Source: an uncultured Mycoplasma sp.
GTDB taxonomy: Bacteria > Bacillota_I > Bacilli_A > RF39 > UBA660
Assembly (NCBI GenBank): GCA_902493595.1
Contig: CABUPU010000004.1
Coordinates: 1 to 64,000 of the forward strand
Direction: 5' to 3'
DNA: 64,000 nucleotides
Position 1 is the first letter of the stretch. Every line of letters starts with the position of its first letter. A program made the translations under genes and the position numbers. The notes beneath the pieces were generated by a model. That model had not been told where the DNA came from and ran no database searches. It saw nothing but the letters and a program-made list of their open reading frames with translations. Shown here in pieces: positions 8,393 through 17,041 of this stretch.

Positions 8393-9109
8393 ACTTATCT
8401 CTCTAATATATTTAGGCCTATCTATTTTGGATGTTAACATTCTTACTTCGTTTAACATAGTTATTTCAAAACCAACATATTCACTTAATTTTCTTTTTAA
8501 TTCATTAAGAAGTTCTAAAGCGTTTGCATCTTTTGAATCATATAAATCTTTTAAAAAAGAATTACTATTTACAAAGTTATTAAATAGATTATCCACTAAA
8601 AAGTATTTTAACTCTAAATTAAATCCTTCAGAGTTTTCTTTTAATGTTACATTTCTTTTTGAATATTCCATTGTATCTATTACATTAATCTTACCTTTTG
8701 AATATAAAATATTATACATAATATCATAAATCTTTATATCATTATTTGTTAATAATTCAATATCTTTATAACTTTTATTTATAGCGTTTGCAAACGAGTT
8801 TAAATTTACATATAATGGATTTATTTCATATAAACTTTTTGACTTAACGAACTTCATAGTATAACCTATAACAAAGCTTTTATATTCTATAGTTTCTATC
8901 GGCCATATAAAAGTTGAGTTAGTTATATTACTAAACTGGGTTAAATCTTCGAATATACCATAATCATAATCATTATCAAAAAATATGTGGAATACTTTTA
9001 AAACTTGATTAGTTTTAGGATCATAATAACAAGCTCCTTGTGAACCAACACCTAAAAATCTAAGACTATTTAAATAATTCAAAAATCTATCTTTATTAGT
9101 TATTTTCAT
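8384..9109 (-). CDS. Small protein-kinase-like protein
   Basis: 241 aa. The N-terminal part looks like a kinase glycine loop and Lys strand (GVGSQGACYYDPKTNQVLKV). Around residues 125-145, DIMYNILYSKGKINVIDT resembles the catalytic-loop Asn and the metal-binding Asp of a minimal protein-kinase or aminoglycoside-kinase fold. A canonical HRD motif is not seen, so it may be a divergent kinase or a pseudokinase. No TM segment. It has a strong private promoter with a flanking inverted repeat at 9121-9156. Kinase fold is inferred from motifs only; the substrate is unknown. Confidence 0.6.
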   Translation of the reverse strand: MKITNKDRFLNYLNSLRFLGVGSQGACYYDPKTNQVLKVFHIFFDNDYDYGIFEDLTQFSNITNSTFIWPIETIEYKSFVIGYTMKFVKSKSLYEINPLYVNLNSFANAINKSYKDIELLTNNDIKIYDIMYNILYSKGKINVIDTMEYSKRNVTLKENSEGFNLELKYFLVDNLFNNFVNSNSFLKDLYDSKDANALELLNELKRKLSEYVGFEITMLNEVRMLTSKIDRPKYIREISKR

Positions 9110-9120
9110 ATCACAAAACT

Positions 9121-9165
9121 CCCCTTAAGTACGATAATTATATCATTTTTAAGGGGCTGTGTCAA
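9121..9165 (-). promoter_or_regulatory. Consensus promoter with inverted repeat around the -10 box
   Basis: On the minus strand: TTGACA (9160-9165), 17 bp, TATAAT (9137-9142), a near-perfect sigma-A promoter. An inverted repeat TTAAGGGG (9149-9156) / CCCCTTAA (9121-9128) brackets the -10 box and start site, which is a typical operator position. It drives the kinase-like gene. Confidence 0.75.
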
Positions 9166-9195
9166 ATTAGTGTAAAGTGTTTTTTAAATAACATT

Positions 9196-11466
9196 TTAAT
9201 TACCAACCATATTACTTTTCATTATTCCATATATTTCTGATATAAACTCACTATCTTTTTTTAAATTTTTATCACATAGTAAATAAACATGATTTTTTGT
9301 TCTTGTAAGAGCAACATAAAATAATCTTCTTTCTTCAGCAAAAGGAATGCCTTCATCAATAACTTCATTTCGATACAATTTTTCTATCCAAGTCATACCT
9401 GTTTTAACAGATGGAAATGAAGTATTTAATCCAATAATAATTACATCATCAAAAGTAAGACCTTTAGATTTATGCATAGTCATTGCTTCAATATCTATAT
9501 CTTCATAATTTTTAAATACTAAACTAGATTCTATTCCATCAAAGAAACTTTCATCATCATATAAATTATCTATAATCCTATTTGTTCTACCTAATATTAA
9601 AATTCTATGATCTGGACTATCACTATATATCTCTAAAATAGTACTTTTAAGTAAATTAATTTCCTCTTTATCAGATTTAGTTCCATCAAAAGTCTTAATA
9701 ATAATTGGTTTATCTATATGTTTATCAGATACTAAGTCTTTTTTTATTTGACTATTATTTTTCATAACAAACTGTCCAGATAAGTTGATAAGTTCTTGAC
9801 TATTTCTATACGTCTTATTAATTTTAAATAGTTTAGCTCCCTTAAAATAGTTAGTAAAATTATAAATATACTCTATTCTTGAGCCACTAAAGGAGTAAAT
9901 ACTTTGCCAATCATCTCCAACAGCGAATACTTTAGCATCATTTCTTTTAGCGGTCTTCATAGTAAGTTCATACTTAATATTAGATATATCTTGATATTCA
10001 TCAATAATTATATAATCAAATAATAAATGAGTTTCACTTGTTAATTTTTCAATATACTTAACTGCATAGTATAATAAATCATCAAAATCAAAGTAATAAT
10101 ATTCTCCACCATAAAGTTTATTTGAATAATAATTATAAAAGTCTAAGAAGTATTTTGCCTCAATCATAACATTTTGTTTTTCTTCACCTTTTAAAGTCAT
10201 AATATATTTTTTTATAACTGTTTTATCCTCTCTATAAGCAGATGATTTTAAATATTTAATACTTGAGTACATAAAATATTCAAATGGATATACTTGTGAA
10301 AGTGGATTTAGACGAAGAATATGTTCATATATTTCTTCATTAGTTCTTTCATTATATTCAACATTTAACTCTCTTAATTTGTTATCTAAAATTCTAACAA
10401 TATTTGAAAGTGATGTTCTTTCAATTTCAATAAATTTATTATTATGCTCTTTATGGTATTTTTCTTTTTCTAATTTTATTTTATTATAGTTTTCATCCTC
10501 TAAGCCAAAGTATTCAATATATATTTTTTCACCAGCATAATCAATTGTAAAATCAGGTTTATATATTAAATTATTTTCCATTAGTTCTGGATAAGCTTCT
10601 TCATAAGAATATGAAAGACCTCTTTTATAAAGAAAGTTTGCCATTACTGCTTCACCGGCTGATTTAACATAGTCTCCATTTATAGATATAATATTTTCAT
10701 CTTTCTGAAGTTGCCTTTCAATCCAAGATTTAATTAAATTTATAGTTCCTACAGTTTTGGCTTCATTAAGTTTAACACTTACATAGTATTCTATAAGCTC
10801 ATCATAAGTATTAAATTTTTGATAGTTATCAATAAAGAATTTGCTAAATACAAAGTTTTTCATTTGTTTAACAGTATCAAAATTATTAATTATTTCAGTA
10901 ATTTTATTTTTATCTAAATATAAGTTTTTAAAGTACTCTAAAAAGATTTCTCTTTTTTTATTTCTATCAAGTATAACGCATTTTCGATTATTAAATATTT
11001 CTCTAATGTATTCATAACCAAGTGAATGAAATGTTGTTACGTGTGCTGGGATATTAAAATCTAAGCAAATTCGTTTATCTAGTTCTTCAGTAGCTTTTCT
11101 TGTATAACTTAGTACTAATATTTTTTCTGGTAAAATATTTTTCTTTTCCACTAAATATTTGACTTTTGATGCCATAGTGGTAGTTTTACCTGTACCTGCC
11201 CCAGCAATGATAAGACTATATTTTTCATCACTTAATATGGCTTTACACTGCTCTTTATCAAGTTTTATATTAGGATCAATATCTTTATAGAAATTATCAA
11301 AGTAATCTTTATTTAACAAATATAACTTTTCTAATACAATGTCATTATAAGTATCAATATTAAAGTTAGAGGGCACAGCACCACTATAATTTGCTAACAC
11401 ATTTAAATATAAATCATTTGAAATATATTCATGATTATTATATTTTTTTATAAACTCCTCTTTCAC
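9196..11466 (-). CDS. UvrD/Rep-type (HelD-like) DNA helicase with embedded nuclease-like region
   Basis: 756 aa superfamily 1 helicase. Walker A is IAGAGTGKTTTMASK near residue 90. Walker B is IIIDEYQDISN, and motif III is VGDDWQSIYSFSGSR. Motif V/VI segments (MTMHKSKGLTFDDV and EERRLFYVALTRT) are intact. Between motif Ia and the Walker B region, residues about 265-345 contain KPDFTIDYAGEKIYIEYFG, a PD-(D/E)xK-like nuclease signature as seen in helicase-IV-type proteins; the usual Lys is not evident. A GTG start is preceded by AGGTGG. It probably works in DNA repair or stalled-fork processing. A defence role is possible but not indicated by context. Confidence 0.85.
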   Translation of the reverse strand: MKEEFIKKYNNHEYISNDLYLNVLANYSGAVPSNFNIDTYNDIVLEKLYLLNKDYFDNFYKDIDPNIKLDKEQCKAILSDEKYSLIIAGAGTGKTTTMASKVKYLVEKKNILPEKILVLSYTRKATEELDKRICLDFNIPAHVTTFHSLGYEYIREIFNNRKCVILDRNKKREIFLEYFKNLYLDKNKITEIINNFDTVKQMKNFVFSKFFIDNYQKFNTYDELIEYYVSVKLNEAKTVGTINLIKSWIERQLQKDENIISINGDYVKSAGEAVMANFLYKRGLSYSYEEAYPELMENNLIYKPDFTIDYAGEKIYIEYFGLEDENYNKIKLEKEKYHKEHNNKFIEIERTSLSNIVRILDNKLRELNVEYNERTNEEIYEHILRLNPLSQVYPFEYFMYSSIKYLKSSAYREDKTVIKKYIMTLKGEEKQNVMIEAKYFLDFYNYYSNKLYGGEYYYFDFDDLLYYAVKYIEKLTSETHLLFDYIIIDEYQDISNIKYELTMKTAKRNDAKVFAVGDDWQSIYSFSGSRIEYIYNFTNYFKGAKLFKINKTYRNSQELINLSGQFVMKNNSQIKKDLVSDKHIDKPIIIKTFDGTKSDKEEINLLKSTILEIYSDSPDHRILILGRTNRIIDNLYDDESFFDGIESSLVFKNYEDIDIEAMTMHKSKGLTFDDVIIIGLNTSFPSVKTGMTWIEKLYRNEVIDEGIPFAEERRLFYVALTRTKNHVYLLCDKNLKKDSEFISEIYGIMKSNMVGN

Positions 11467-11572
11467 ACTGCCACCTACTATAATAGTATTATAACAAAAA
11501 TTAATTATTTTTTATAGTGAGTTTTATTTAGTTTAAATTTTTTGTAAATATTTTATAGTATTATATTAAAAA

Positions 11573-11592
11573 AATAGGATATTACTCCTATC
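11573..11592 (-). terminator. Intrinsic terminator after the 151-aa membrane protein
   Basis: ATAGGA (11574-11579) and TCCTAT (11586-11591) form a 6-bp stem. On the minus strand it is followed by seven T. Confidence 0.75.
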
Positions 11593-11599
11593 TAATAAA

Positions 11600-12055
11600 T
11601 TATATAGCAAATACCATCCAAGGAATTATTAACATTAAACTTATTAATAAACACACTTTATAATCTTTTTTAAATAAGTTAATTATATCTAATGAAGAAA
11701 GTATTGAAATAATAACTAATATCATTTGAACAACAGTTATTATAGCGGATATTATATGTGAATCATTAAAACCCTCGATGCAAAATATTCCATATATAAA
11801 GAATAAAATAATACTAATAATTCTTACTACTTTCTTACTTTTTTCTTCTTTTCTTATTAATGATTTACCATTATTTTCAAAATATTTCTCTTCCATTTTG
11901 TTTTTATGTTTTAACTCTATTATTTCTTTTTTGTTTTTAGTTTTAGATTCTAATTTTTCTTTCCAATCATTTTCACGTGCATTTATGCCTTTTTCAATAA
12001 GGCTTTCTGCATCAGCCTCAACTTCAACTCCAATTTTTTTAAAATTAACTTTCAT
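11600..12055 (-). CDS. Small membrane protein with charged N-terminal region
   Basis: 151 aa. Residues 1-75 are highly charged (Lys/Glu-rich, probably helical). Three hydrophobic segments follow at about 77-95, 102-125 and 132-150. The N-terminal KVNFKKIGVEVEADAESLIE is like a short conserved recognition segment, but I cannot place it in a family. A strong terminator follows. It lies just outside the left end of the 12-kb island. Function unknown. Confidence 0.7.
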   Translation of the reverse strand: MKVNFKKIGVEVEADAESLIEKGINARENDWKEKLESKTKNKKEIIELKHKNKMEEKYFENNGKSLIRKEEKSKKVVRIISIILFFIYGIFCIEGFNDSHIISAIITVVQMILVIISILSSLDIINLFKKDYKVCLLISLMLIIPWMVFAI

Positions 12056-12336
12056 AAACTATTTCACCTCATTAAATACAATGTTTTTCTCGTAAACTTA
12101 CATCATATTAATTATATCACGTATAATGTTAAACATAAAGATTTTATAACTATGCTAAAGGTGTATCAAAAATTGCTTAATAGTTCTAAAGCCCTTTAAT
12201 ATAAACAAAAATGAAAGTTTTAGTTCTCTTCAGGGGGCATGCTCTCTTCAGTTAGAAGAGGCCAAATTGTGTTAAACCCTTTAAATACGGGCCTTTTTAT
12301 ATTGGCATAAACCGTCATTTACCGTGGTTTTTAGTA

Positions 12337-12363
12337 TTTTTTGTACCTAAATTGTACCTAAAA
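12337..12363. repeat. Left direct repeat of the island (att-like)
   Basis: 27 bp identical to 24319-24345 in the same orientation. The core is GTACCTAAATTGTACC, itself an internal tandem of GTACCTAAA. Together the two copies bracket the restriction and toxin-antitoxin genes. Such paired repeats resemble attachment or arm-type sites of tyrosine recombinases. Confidence 0.6.
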
Positions 12364-12389
12364 AAGACAGTAGTTTTATTTCCACTGCC
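12364..12389 (-). terminator. Terminator after the 118-aa membrane protein
   Basis: GACAGTAG (12366-12373) and CCACTGCC (12382-12389) form an 8-bp stem with G-U pairs. On the minus strand a T6 run follows and is itself the start of the island repeat. Confidence 0.65.
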
Positions 12390-12436
12390 TTCTCGGATAA
12401 TTTGATTATACCATTTTTATTGATTAATATCAATCG

Positions 12437-12793
12437 TTAAAAAGATCTGCTTCTATTAAAGATATATCCTACCAATATGCATGAGGCTACATATAAAACT
12501 ATAAACATAATTATAAATACTGTTATGTTAGATATTAGATATCCTAATATTGTAATTAGTGCTGTAACATAACAATAACTTATTAAATAGCCAAAGCTTC
12601 CAAATGCAGGTTCATCTACTCCTTTGGTGTATCCACATCCAGTTAGTATATATGCACAGGAATGCAAGATAGTACCACCAATAAATATGTTAAATAAGTC
12701 AGCATATACTTCACTACCTATTATATTTATATAAGGATTTGGTAGAACAAACTGTCTTATTAATGCACTAATCAAATGAATAAACTTATACAT
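12437..12793 (-). CDS. Membrane protein of unknown function linked to the type I RM system
   Basis: 118 aa with three to four hydrophobic stretches (about 35-50, 65-85 and 88-112) and few charged residues. No family recognised. The start codon lies 2 nt after the stop of the 886-aa gene, so the two are almost certainly translated together. A terminator closes the unit right at the island end. The pair may form one membrane complex; this is inference from coupling only. Confidence 0.65.
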   Translation of the reverse strand: MYKFIHLISALIRQFVLPNPYINIIGSEVYADLFNIFIGGTILHSCAYILTGCGYTKGVDEPAFGSFGYLISYCYVTALITILGYLISNITVFIIMFIVLYVASCILVGYIFNRSRSF

Positions 12794-12795
12794 TA

Positions 12796-15456
12796 TTATT
12801 CATCTCCTTCTTTTATAACAAACTTGTAGCATTTTGAATTTGGGATTTTTCTTATTGAAGGAGATATAAATAATTTAAAAACACAATTTCCTTTTAGATA
12901 TTCTATTTGATCTTCAACACTTCCTTTTTCCTCTAACCATTTAGTGTTCTTTTGTATTTCATTTCTTGCACTTGTATTTGTTGAACAGTCTATAAGGTCA
13001 TAATATACTCCATTTAAATAAGTACCTGACTCTTTTATATCTGGTTCATACATATCAACCCTTGGTAAATCTTTTTTCTTAATTAAATAGATATCTCTTG
13101 CTTTAGGTATTTTTATTAAATCAATCTTTCTATTATTTATATCGATAGTTTTATCGTCAAAATTATTTAAGTTTAAAATTCGCCAATTGGATGGGCTTGT
13201 AATAATTACATATTTTTCCTTTTCGTTCAAGCCATCTATATATTTTACAAAGTCTTCCTTAATAACCTCTGCTATACTATCTAATTTTTTTAAATAATCT
13301 TTTGAAATTCCAGTAAGTATAGCACGTCCATAATCCTTGGAAATATTATCTAATCCATAAACCTCATCAAAAAATAATTCTCTTCCCATTATTTGATTAA
13401 TTCCAAATAATCTTTTATTTCTTTTATTAATAATTGAATACTTATTATTATCTTTTAAATATGATGTCAATTCATTTCCATTTTCTATCTCCTTAAAAAT
13501 AATTTTTTTGAAACTCTCAGTTTTTTCTGAACTTATTTTGTTATTCTTAATATATTCTGCTTCAGCTTTTTTACATTCTTCCACTATTTTTTCTAAAACA
13601 CTTATTAAAGATGAATTGTTGAAATTAACATCTAATACTGCCTCTAGCTTACTTTTCTCATCTGACTTCACTATATCTAATAATCTTTCATAAAAATATT
13701 TATTATCCTTTGAAATCAATTCAGAATTTATATCATCTGAATTTGAATATCCTATACCAAACACATAAATGAATTCTTTCAAAATAAATATGTCGTCAAC
13801 ATGAATTCCGGACCATGAATTCCTATATTCTTTATTCTCAAATCTAAAATCAAAATGATAATATACATCATGGACATTAGAAATAAAATTGTAATATTTT
13901 TTAAAATATTCTATAGCTTCATTTTGACTATAAAAATCTACAAAATTACTCTTAACATAATTTATTAGCTTCTTTAATTCATCTTTATCTTCTTCATTAA
14001 ATACATCCTTATTTGATAGAATAATTAACCCATATATAAACCCAAACGAAAATTGAATCTTAATAATATCGTATGAATCAGGTTCACCATCAATAAATCC
14101 ATTATAATCAAAAATAACATTATTAAATAAATCATTAATAGACTTGAATTCTTTTTTTATTATTAAATCAAACAAGAAATTCATTAAATTTGATAGTAAA
14201 ACATCATAATATATAGAATCACTATTCTCTTTTATAGAATAGTAATCATACCTAAATAATGAATTAGTAAAATCATATGATGTCTTTCTAACATCATCAG
14301 TAATTTCTAACTGTTCAGTATAACAATAATAAATATAGTTACTTAAAAACCTGTATCTTTCATAATCCTCATTAGAATAAGCTAAACTAGCTAACGTGCT
14401 TAAAAAATTTGCTAACTCTTTATTTTTATGTATATCTTTATAATATTTAATATATATTTTTCTTATATATTCATATGAAATATCTAATAAAGATCTCATA
14501 TTATTTTTATATAAAAAATTATAAAAATTAAATAATCTACTATCAGAATCAAAATTATCATCTATATTAGTTTCTGCTAAAGAAAATAAATCATTAATTA
14601 TCAAGTTAATTTCATTATCAAGATATGGAATACTATCATTTAATAAACATGAATTTCTTATACTGTCTTCATAATTTATGATTTCGTTTTTGCAATAAGC
14701 AACTGTCACACCTCTATTTATTTTTTCTCCACCTTTTAGTTTAAGAATTATTAAAGGATCTATATATACTATAAGTTCTTTTCTTCTTCTGTTTTCTTCT
14801 TCTATCTTATCTATTATCGCTTGTAATGATCTACAACTATATGATTTAAAGATTCCACTTTTATTTGCTTTTATTGGAATATAATCATCAATATTTTCTA
14901 CATCAAAAGAAAAATATTTTTTATTGTCTTTCACAAATTTATCTATAGATTCATTTTTCAATTTCTTTTTTGAATTTTTAATGTTTCTATTATGAATTTC
15001 TATAAGTCTTTTTTCAATATATTTATCATATTCAGCAGAAAAATAGTCACTATCAGTATTAAGTTTGATAGCTATTCCAAAAAGTTTAATTGTCAACCAA
15101 ATAGAACGACAAATAAAAATATTTAATAACAATTCTACTACAAAAAATAAAATTTTGAATAAATCTGCACATTCTTTATTATATGGTATTATCTCTTTTA
15201 TGATGCATAGTGATAATATAAGGATTGAAAAAGTCATGATACCTTTCATTCTTGTTTTTTCTAAAACAAATCTTTTGTGTGTTTCAACCTTCTTATCATT
15301 CATCGTCTCTGCAATAAATATTATAATTGCTACTAATACTCCGACTATCCCAACAAACGCATCTATTCTCACACTTCCATTTAAAGGTTCAAAAATATTT
15401 ACGTTCATCCAAATAATAAAATTATAAACATTTTTCATAAATTCTTCTATATTCAT
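12796..15456 (-). CDS. Large membrane-anchored protein of unknown function, next to type I RM
   Basis: 886 aa. Four hydrophobic segments lie near the N-terminus (about 15-20 weak, 30-50, 72-90 and 100-125). A long cytoplasmic region of about 750 residues follows, rich in Asp, Asn, Tyr and Lys, with no Walker, nuclease, HEPN or TIR motif that I can see. GGAGG precedes the ATG. A terminator-like hairpin ends only about 5 nt before this ribosome-binding site, with a TATAAT just upstream of it, so expression may depend on read-through. Position after hsdS and before a coupled membrane gene suggests an accessory defence module. The function is unknown. Confidence 0.7.
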   Translation of the reverse strand: MNIEEFMKNVYNFIIWMNVNIFEPLNGSVRIDAFVGIVGVLVAIIIFIAETMNDKKVETHKRFVLEKTRMKGIMTFSILILSLCIIKEIIPYNKECADLFKILFFVVELLLNIFICRSIWLTIKLFGIAIKLNTDSDYFSAEYDKYIEKRLIEIHNRNIKNSKKKLKNESIDKFVKDNKKYFSFDVENIDDYIPIKANKSGIFKSYSCRSLQAIIDKIEEENRRRKELIVYIDPLIILKLKGGEKINRGVTVAYCKNEIINYEDSIRNSCLLNDSIPYLDNEINLIINDLFSLAETNIDDNFDSDSRLFNFYNFLYKNNMRSLLDISYEYIRKIYIKYYKDIHKNKELANFLSTLASLAYSNEDYERYRFLSNYIYYCYTEQLEITDDVRKTSYDFTNSLFRYDYYSIKENSDSIYYDVLLSNLMNFLFDLIIKKEFKSINDLFNNVIFDYNGFIDGEPDSYDIIKIQFSFGFIYGLIILSNKDVFNEEDKDELKKLINYVKSNFVDFYSQNEAIEYFKKYYNFISNVHDVYYHFDFRFENKEYRNSWSGIHVDDIFILKEFIYVFGIGYSNSDDINSELISKDNKYFYERLLDIVKSDEKSKLEAVLDVNFNNSSLISVLEKIVEECKKAEAEYIKNNKISSEKTESFKKIIFKEIENGNELTSYLKDNNKYSIINKRNKRLFGINQIMGRELFFDEVYGLDNISKDYGRAILTGISKDYLKKLDSIAEVIKEDFVKYIDGLNEKEKYVIITSPSNWRILNLNNFDDKTIDINNRKIDLIKIPKARDIYLIKKKDLPRVDMYEPDIKESGTYLNGVYYDLIDCSTNTSARNEIQKNTKWLEEKGSVEDQIEYLKGNCVFKLFISPSIRKIPNSKCYKFVIKEGDE

Positions 15457-15471
15457 CTTTTACCTCCAATC

Positions 15472-15555
15472 AAAAAAAGAGCATATTCCATCTTAAAAAT
15501 GAAACACACTCTATTATTTAATATATATTATAGCATTTTTTTATAATGTTTTAAA
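15472..15555 (-). promoter_or_regulatory. Terminator-type leader in front of the 886-aa gene
   Basis: On the minus strand: TTTAAA (15550-15555), 17 bp, TATAAT (15527-15532). A 14-bp stem then follows (15499-15512 with 15478-15491, several G-U pairs, 7-nt loop) and a run of seven T (15472-15478), then GGAGG and the start codon. It can serve as the hsdS terminator, as an attenuator for the membrane-protein genes, or as both. Confidence 0.55.
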
Positions 15556-15593
15556 TAATTTTATATATTATTATGTAGTATATAGTTTTTTTA

Positions 15594-17039
15594 TTAAACT
15601 TGATTTATAAGATTAATTAGGCTATTAACTCTATTTAATATTTTTTCTTGTTCTTCAAATGGAGGCAAAGGAATATACATATTTTTTAAAATATCAAATG
15701 GTGGAATATTCTTTATAGCTGTTCCCTTACCTTTTTCATTTGCCTCTTTTTTTAATACATAATCAAAATATAATAAGAAGAAGTCTCTATAATTATTATC
15801 AAATAAAGTGATTTTCATAAGTGCTTGATTAATAATACCTACTCTAGCTTCTTTTGGCATTACATATGTTTCGCCAATTGTTCCAGCACATGATACTATT
15901 ATATCATTTGGTTCTACAGAAAAAGATTTCATAGATTCATATTTTTTTCTAGAAATATAATAATCTCCCAATGTGTAATCTTTTTTTATTGCATTTTGCT
16001 GCTCATAAACTTTAATTGCATCTTCACTATATGGAATAAACATAGATTTAGTTAAAGAACTTCCAAAAGGGCCTTTTTTATATATACCTATATTACCCAA
16101 TCTAACCCATATCCAATTTTGAGGAATAGAATATGGAACATTATTTGAATTTATTTCCATTACTTTTTTATCTTTCTTTAAATTATGTCCATTTCTAAAT
16201 TCACTTTCTATTTTAAAAACATCAATTTGTTTATCTAATGGATTATTCTTTATTAATTCACCGTGAATAGCTTTATCAAATATAAGTATTTTCAGTTTTT
16301 CTTTTAATTTTTGAACTCTACCAATACTCTTTTCCAATTCATTTATTAATTCAAATGTTTTATCAATCTTTTCACATAATTCTTTTTGATATTCAATATC
16401 AGGAATGCAAATTGGAGTATTAATAATTATTTCTCGAGATATATTAGGTTGTGCTCCTCCAATGCCCGCATTAATAAAATAATCCCTTAATGATAATAAA
16501 TAATAAAATAAATATTTTGATTCTATACCATAATATATATTACAAGAACAACATGCTTGATTAGTAGTTAATTCAATTTCTGATATTCCTAGTTTTCCAA
16601 TTGTTGCACCATACATAGCAATCATAACATCACCGGGATGAACAAATTTTAAAGAACACTCTTTTAATGCTTTTTCAGTAATTTTTTCTTCAGTATTATT
16701 TATATATCCATCATTGAGTTCACCAGTTTTAAGCCATGCTATAGTACCATTATTATAATATTCTTCATTACTTCTCAATGGAGTTGCACCTGCACCCCAA
16801 CTTCCAATATTTCCTAGTCTATCCCATACCCAATTTGTTGGAGATTTATATATTTTTTCATCATCAGTTATATCTTCATCTAATTTATCTTTCTTTATTT
16901 TTTTCTGATTAATGAGATCATTTCTTATTCCATCATATTTTTCTTTAATATCTGAAGATAGCTGTTTTCCATCATTTGGTAATAATTGACCACTAAAGGC
17001 CATCTGAAGAATCTTTTTTCTTAGCTTACTTACATTCAT
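15594..17039 (-). CDS. hsdS: Type I restriction enzyme specificity subunit HsdS
   Basis: 481 aa with two target-recognition domains (about 60-215 and 300-460), each opening with the family signature (SPTNWVWDRLGNIGSW and IPQNWIWVRLGNIGIY) and each followed by a conserved helical spacer (PDIEYQKELCEKIDKTFELI and PLPPFEEQEKILNRVNSLI). HsdS binds the bipartite DNA target and scaffolds HsdM and HsdR. The start lies 2 nt after the hsdM stop. Both halves are intact, so a functional specificity is expected; the sequence recognised cannot be read from here. No inverted partial hsdS copy for phase variation is seen in the island. Confidence 0.95.
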   Translation of the reverse strand: MNVSKLRKKILQMAFSGQLLPNDGKQLSSDIKEKYDGIRNDLINQKKIKKDKLDEDITDDEKIYKSPTNWVWDRLGNIGSWGAGATPLRSNEEYYNNGTIAWLKTGELNDGYINNTEEKITEKALKECSLKFVHPGDVMIAMYGATIGKLGISEIELTTNQACCSCNIYYGIESKYLFYYLLSLRDYFINAGIGGAQPNISREIIINTPICIPDIEYQKELCEKIDKTFELINELEKSIGRVQKLKEKLKILIFDKAIHGELIKNNPLDKQIDVFKIESEFRNGHNLKKDKKVMEINSNNVPYSIPQNWIWVRLGNIGIYKKGPFGSSLTKSMFIPYSEDAIKVYEQQNAIKKDYTLGDYYISRKKYESMKSFSVEPNDIIVSCAGTIGETYVMPKEARVGIINQALMKITLFDNNYRDFFLLYFDYVLKKEANEKGKGTAIKNIPPFDILKNMYIPLPPFEEQEKILNRVNSLINLINQV

Positions 17040-17041
17040 AT

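Larger units (their letters stand above)
12056..12436. other. Intergenic region containing the left island boundary
   Basis: No gene is seen. It holds a small hairpin (CTCTTC-AGTTA-GAAGAG, about 12244-12260), a 13-bp word TCTCTTCAGGGGG near 12227 that recurs at about 24418 just outside the other island end, the left direct repeat (12337-12363) and the terminator of the 118-aa gene. Confidence 0.5.

Noticed and set aside
12796..15456. KAP-type or AAA NTPase assignment for the 886-aa protein
   Set aside because: Membrane anchoring fits, but no Walker A or Walker B motif can be seen.
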